Below, piece by piece: positions 5,523 through 7,297 of a stretch of 7,297 nucleotides of DNA (positions within the stretch are counted from its first letter, which is position 1; every line of letters starts with the position of its first letter). The position numbers were made by a program, and so were the translations under genes. The notes below the pieces were generated by a model. The model saw nothing but the letters and a program-made list of their open reading frames with translations, had not been told where the DNA came from and made no database searches. The stretch is from positions 29,974-37,270 of the forward strand of contig PAXU01000026.1 in NCBI GenBank assembly GCA_002714565.1, read 5' to 3'. The stretch comes from Rhodopirellula sp. GTDB taxonomy: Bacteria; Planctomycetota; Planctomycetia; Pirellulales; Pirellulaceae.

Positions 5523-7297
5523 GTGGATCAACGCATAAAACCAATTAGACGGTTGCTCGAAACTGTATCGGCAGTTGTAAGAGATGTTGCGCATCGAGGA
5601 TCTCGGCAGAAACGAAAAATCGGCGTGTTTGAGGAAATGGAACCGCGAACCATGCTCGCCGCTGATCTATTGTCCGTAGGTGCCGTCTACATAGAACAGG
5701 ATTTGGGGTCAGATGCTCTTGGAGATACGATTGAATTCTCCTTCACAGGTGGTGCGGAACAAACTGAACTCAGGCAGATCATTCTTTCAACCGACAGAGT
5801 CATCCCAGGGTTGTCTGCGGGAGATGTGGTTTTTGATGTAGCACCAGGTGGGCTCGGGGCAGACGGTTCGTCTGCTTTTGCAGTGTTGCAAAAGCCGGCT
5901 ATCACGACGGTCTTTTCGCACGTGCTTGATGGCTCGACGCAAATGACAATTGACTTATCCGGGTTCTATACTGGCGATAAGCTCGTGGTGAGTCTTGATG
6001 TAGATGAAGTAGAGTTCTTCAGCCCCTATGAATCCGAACTTGACCGCATCAACTCGGGTCTCGACCCAATTACATCTGGTGTTGAATTTCAGGGTGTTTC
6101 GCTGTCGGCGAGTTTCACAGCACCAGGGTTCTATGATCAATCGGTTTCCGCACAGTTCTGGAATAAATATGATGCAGAGCTGTCCAGCAGTGGCTTGCCA
6201 CTCACACCTGATTATGCCAGCGGGCTGCGGGATCGAACGGCTGGTGCATTTGCCACGGGGCAGCAGTCTCCGCTACCGGTGGTAATCGGTGGAAGTGTTG
6301 TGCTGGATCGAGATGCAAACGGGCGTGAGGATGTGACAGATGGACGCATCTCCGACGTCACACTGGAGTTGTTTCGCAGAAGTGTTGATACATATGTTGA
6401 TACTGGATTGAGAGCTGTGACGGATGCGAATGGTAAGTTTGAGTTTCCAGCTTCCGACTCGTTGACGCCAGGCATCTACCAACTTCGGCAAGTTCAACCA
6501 CATGGGTACGTCAGCGTTGGTGCGGCCATTGGTAGCGTCGATGGCCTGGCCAGTGGATTGGCAATTAGTTCTGATGTCATTACAGAAATTAATTTGTCAG
6601 CACCGTCGGCCAGTGGTCGTGATTTTCTGTTCTTTGAAACACAACCCGTGTCGGTATCAGGACAAGTGCTTGCTGAGGACTATTCTTCAGGCGAATTGGC
6701 ACTTGTGGGTGTTTCTGGTGCCGAAGTTGACGTATTAAGAAATGGTCAGGTTATTGCTCGCACGACGACAAGTATTATCGGTGAATATTCAGTAGATGGT
6801 GTGCTGCCCGGGGATTTCCAAATAATTCAACGAACGCCTGAAAACCTATTTGATGGCCCTGAGATAGTTGGCACAGTAAATGGAACACCTTCGGGAATCA
6901 TCATCGATAATGATCACTTTTCGGGCTTGGAACTGTCCGCCGGTCAGAGCGCTCGAGATTTCAATTTTATTGAATTGATGCCTGCGTCGTTAAGTGGCCT
7001 CGTTTATCAGGACGGTGATGCCATCATCGTCGATCAAGACGTGTTTCTGGATGATGTTGTATGTCGCGACGGCCAATTCACCGATGATGATACCGCCATT
7101 GCTGGTGTTACCTTGATGCTTTGGAATGAAGCAGGTCAATTGGTAACGGCAACAGAGTCAGGTCATGACGGGTCCTTCACGTTTGAGAATCTAAAACCTG
7201 GTGACTATTCGATTACTGAATTACAGCCGGATGGTTGGCTGGATGGTCGTGAAAGAGTCGGTACAGCAGGCGGTGCGATCGACCATATACAATTCAA
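5523..7297 (+). CDS. Large LEPR-XLL-type surface/secreted protein with SdrD-B-like repeats, N-terminal part (3' end outside window)
   Basis: The frame is open from GTG 5523 to the window end: 591 codons, with no stop. Residues 1-38 are basic (about ten Arg/Lys, including RQKRK at 28-32) and lack a long hydrophobic core. Then comes MEPRTMLAAD (39-48), the LEPR-XLL-type motif near the N-terminus of large planctomycete extracellular proteins. Residues about 50-252 form a beta-rich acidic block I cannot assign to a named domain. At least three SdrD-B/Cna-B or carboxypeptidase-regulatory-like beta domains follow, at about 255-373, 377-486 and 489-end. Shared signatures are a G-x-V start, a later T...DG.F.F strand, P-G-x-Y/F, and QPxGY/W (domains 1 and 3; domain 2 diverges there). 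Domain 1 has a calcium-loop-like DRDANGRED (262-270). C514 appears to be the only cysteine visible, fitting an extracellular protein. The alternative start ATG 5637 would begin at the motif and is disfavoured. It probably serves as a structural or adhesive surface protein; no enzymatic domain is visible. Confidence 0.85.
   Translation, partial: MDQRIKPIRRLLETVSAVVRDVAHRGSRQKRKIGVFEEMEPRTMLAADLLSVGAVYIEQDLGSDALGDTIEFSFTGGAEQTELRQIILSTDRVIPGLSAGDVVFDVAPGGLGADGSSAFAVLQKPAITTVFSHVLDGSTQMTIDLSGFYTGDKLVVSLDVDEVEFFSPYESELDRINSGLDPITSGVEFQGVSLSASFTAPGFYDQSVSAQFWNKYDAELSSSGLPLTPDYASGLRDRTAGAFATGQQSPLPVVIGGSVVLDRDANGREDVTDGRISDVTLELFRRSVDTYVDTGLRAVTDANGKFEFPASDSLTPGIYQLRQVQPHGYVSVGAAIGSVDGLASGLAISSDVITEINLSAPSASGRDFLFFETQPVSVSGQVLAEDYSSGELALVGVSGAEVDVLRNGQVIARTTTSIIGEYSVDGVLPGDFQIIQRTPENLFDGPEIVGTVNGTPSGIIIDNDHFSGLELSAGQSARDFNFIELMPASLSGLVYQDGDAIIVDQDVFLDDVVCRDGQFTDDDTAIAGVTLMLWNEAGQLVTATESGHDGSFTFENLKPGDYSITELQPDGWLDGRERVGTAGGAIDHIQF
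5637..5666 (+). other. LEPR-XLL-type N-terminal motif (MEPRTMLAAD)
   Basis: Codons 39-48 encode MEPRTMLAAD, preceded by a basic patch (RQKRK, 28-32) and followed by a hydrophobic-to-beta transition. The motif recurs near the start of large planctomycete proteins that often carry dockerin, cadherin or Cna-B-like domains. Its exact role is, to my knowledge, unsettled; sorting or export is an inference from its position and company. Confidence 0.75.
6285..7297 (+). repeat. Three tandem SdrD-B/Cna-B-like domain repeats (protein level)
   Basis: These beta-sandwich units of about 110-120 residues are divergent at the DNA level but share a protein pattern. Unit 1 (about 6285-6640) has GGSVVLDRDANG, TDANGKFEF and QPHGYVSVG. 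Unit 2 (about 6650-6980) has SGQV, GVSGAEVDVL, IGEYSV and GTVNG, then ends GQSARDFNFIE, which mirrors SASGRDFLFFE at the end of unit 1. Unit 3 (from about 6985, cut by the window) has SGLVYQDGD, AGVTLML, GSFTFENLKPGDYSI and QPDGW. The low DNA identity points to old duplications. Confidence 0.7.

Noticed and set aside
6212..6475. Minus-strand ORFs of 76-87 codons, and the plus-strand ORFs at 6028-6285 and 6502-6738
   Set aside because: They overlap the continuous GTG-initiated frame with SdrD-B-like repeats and have no domain features of their own.

Overview
The window looks like chromosomal DNA of a planctomycete, most plausibly from the Pirellulales/Planctomycetales side. The strongest evidence is the last gene. 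It has a short basic leader, then an EPRTMLAAD motif (the LEPR-XLL type seen at the start of very large planctomycete surface or secreted proteins), then repeated SdrD-B/Cna-B-like beta domains. Base composition is near 50% GC by eye. Several starts lack a clear Shine-Dalgarno sequence, as is common in this phylum. No RNA genes, mobile elements, CRISPR arrays or phage genes were seen.

All genes are on the + strand. 1-1197 is the C-terminal third of Mfd, the transcription-repair coupling factor, cut by the window edge. 1301-2680 is an exported SurA/parvulin-type peptidyl-prolyl isomerase-like protein with a degenerate active site. 2681-3026 is a noncoding leader holding a weak extended -10 candidate, a 9-bp stem-loop and a possible 8-codon leader ORF. 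3027-4316 is a type II citrate synthase (gltA) with all expected catalytic residues. 4469-5521 is an exported or membrane-anchored seven-repeat WD40 protein with a strong ribosome binding site. 5523-7297 is the start of a large LEPR-XLL/SdrD-B-like protein that continues beyond the window.

Mfd and citrate synthase are housekeeping proteins, and nothing in the sequence links them to the other genes. The isomerase-like protein, the WD40 protein and the LEPR protein all appear to act outside the cytoplasm. The WD40 and LEPR genes are separated by a single base, so they very probably form a translationally coupled pair. That pair is the most interesting unit here: an exported beta-propeller made together with a giant modular protein that has no classical signal peptide. 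I see no clear evidence of a wholly new system. The undescribed parts are the LEPR protein's roughly 200-residue N-terminal block, its unusual leader, and its partnership with the WD40 protein.
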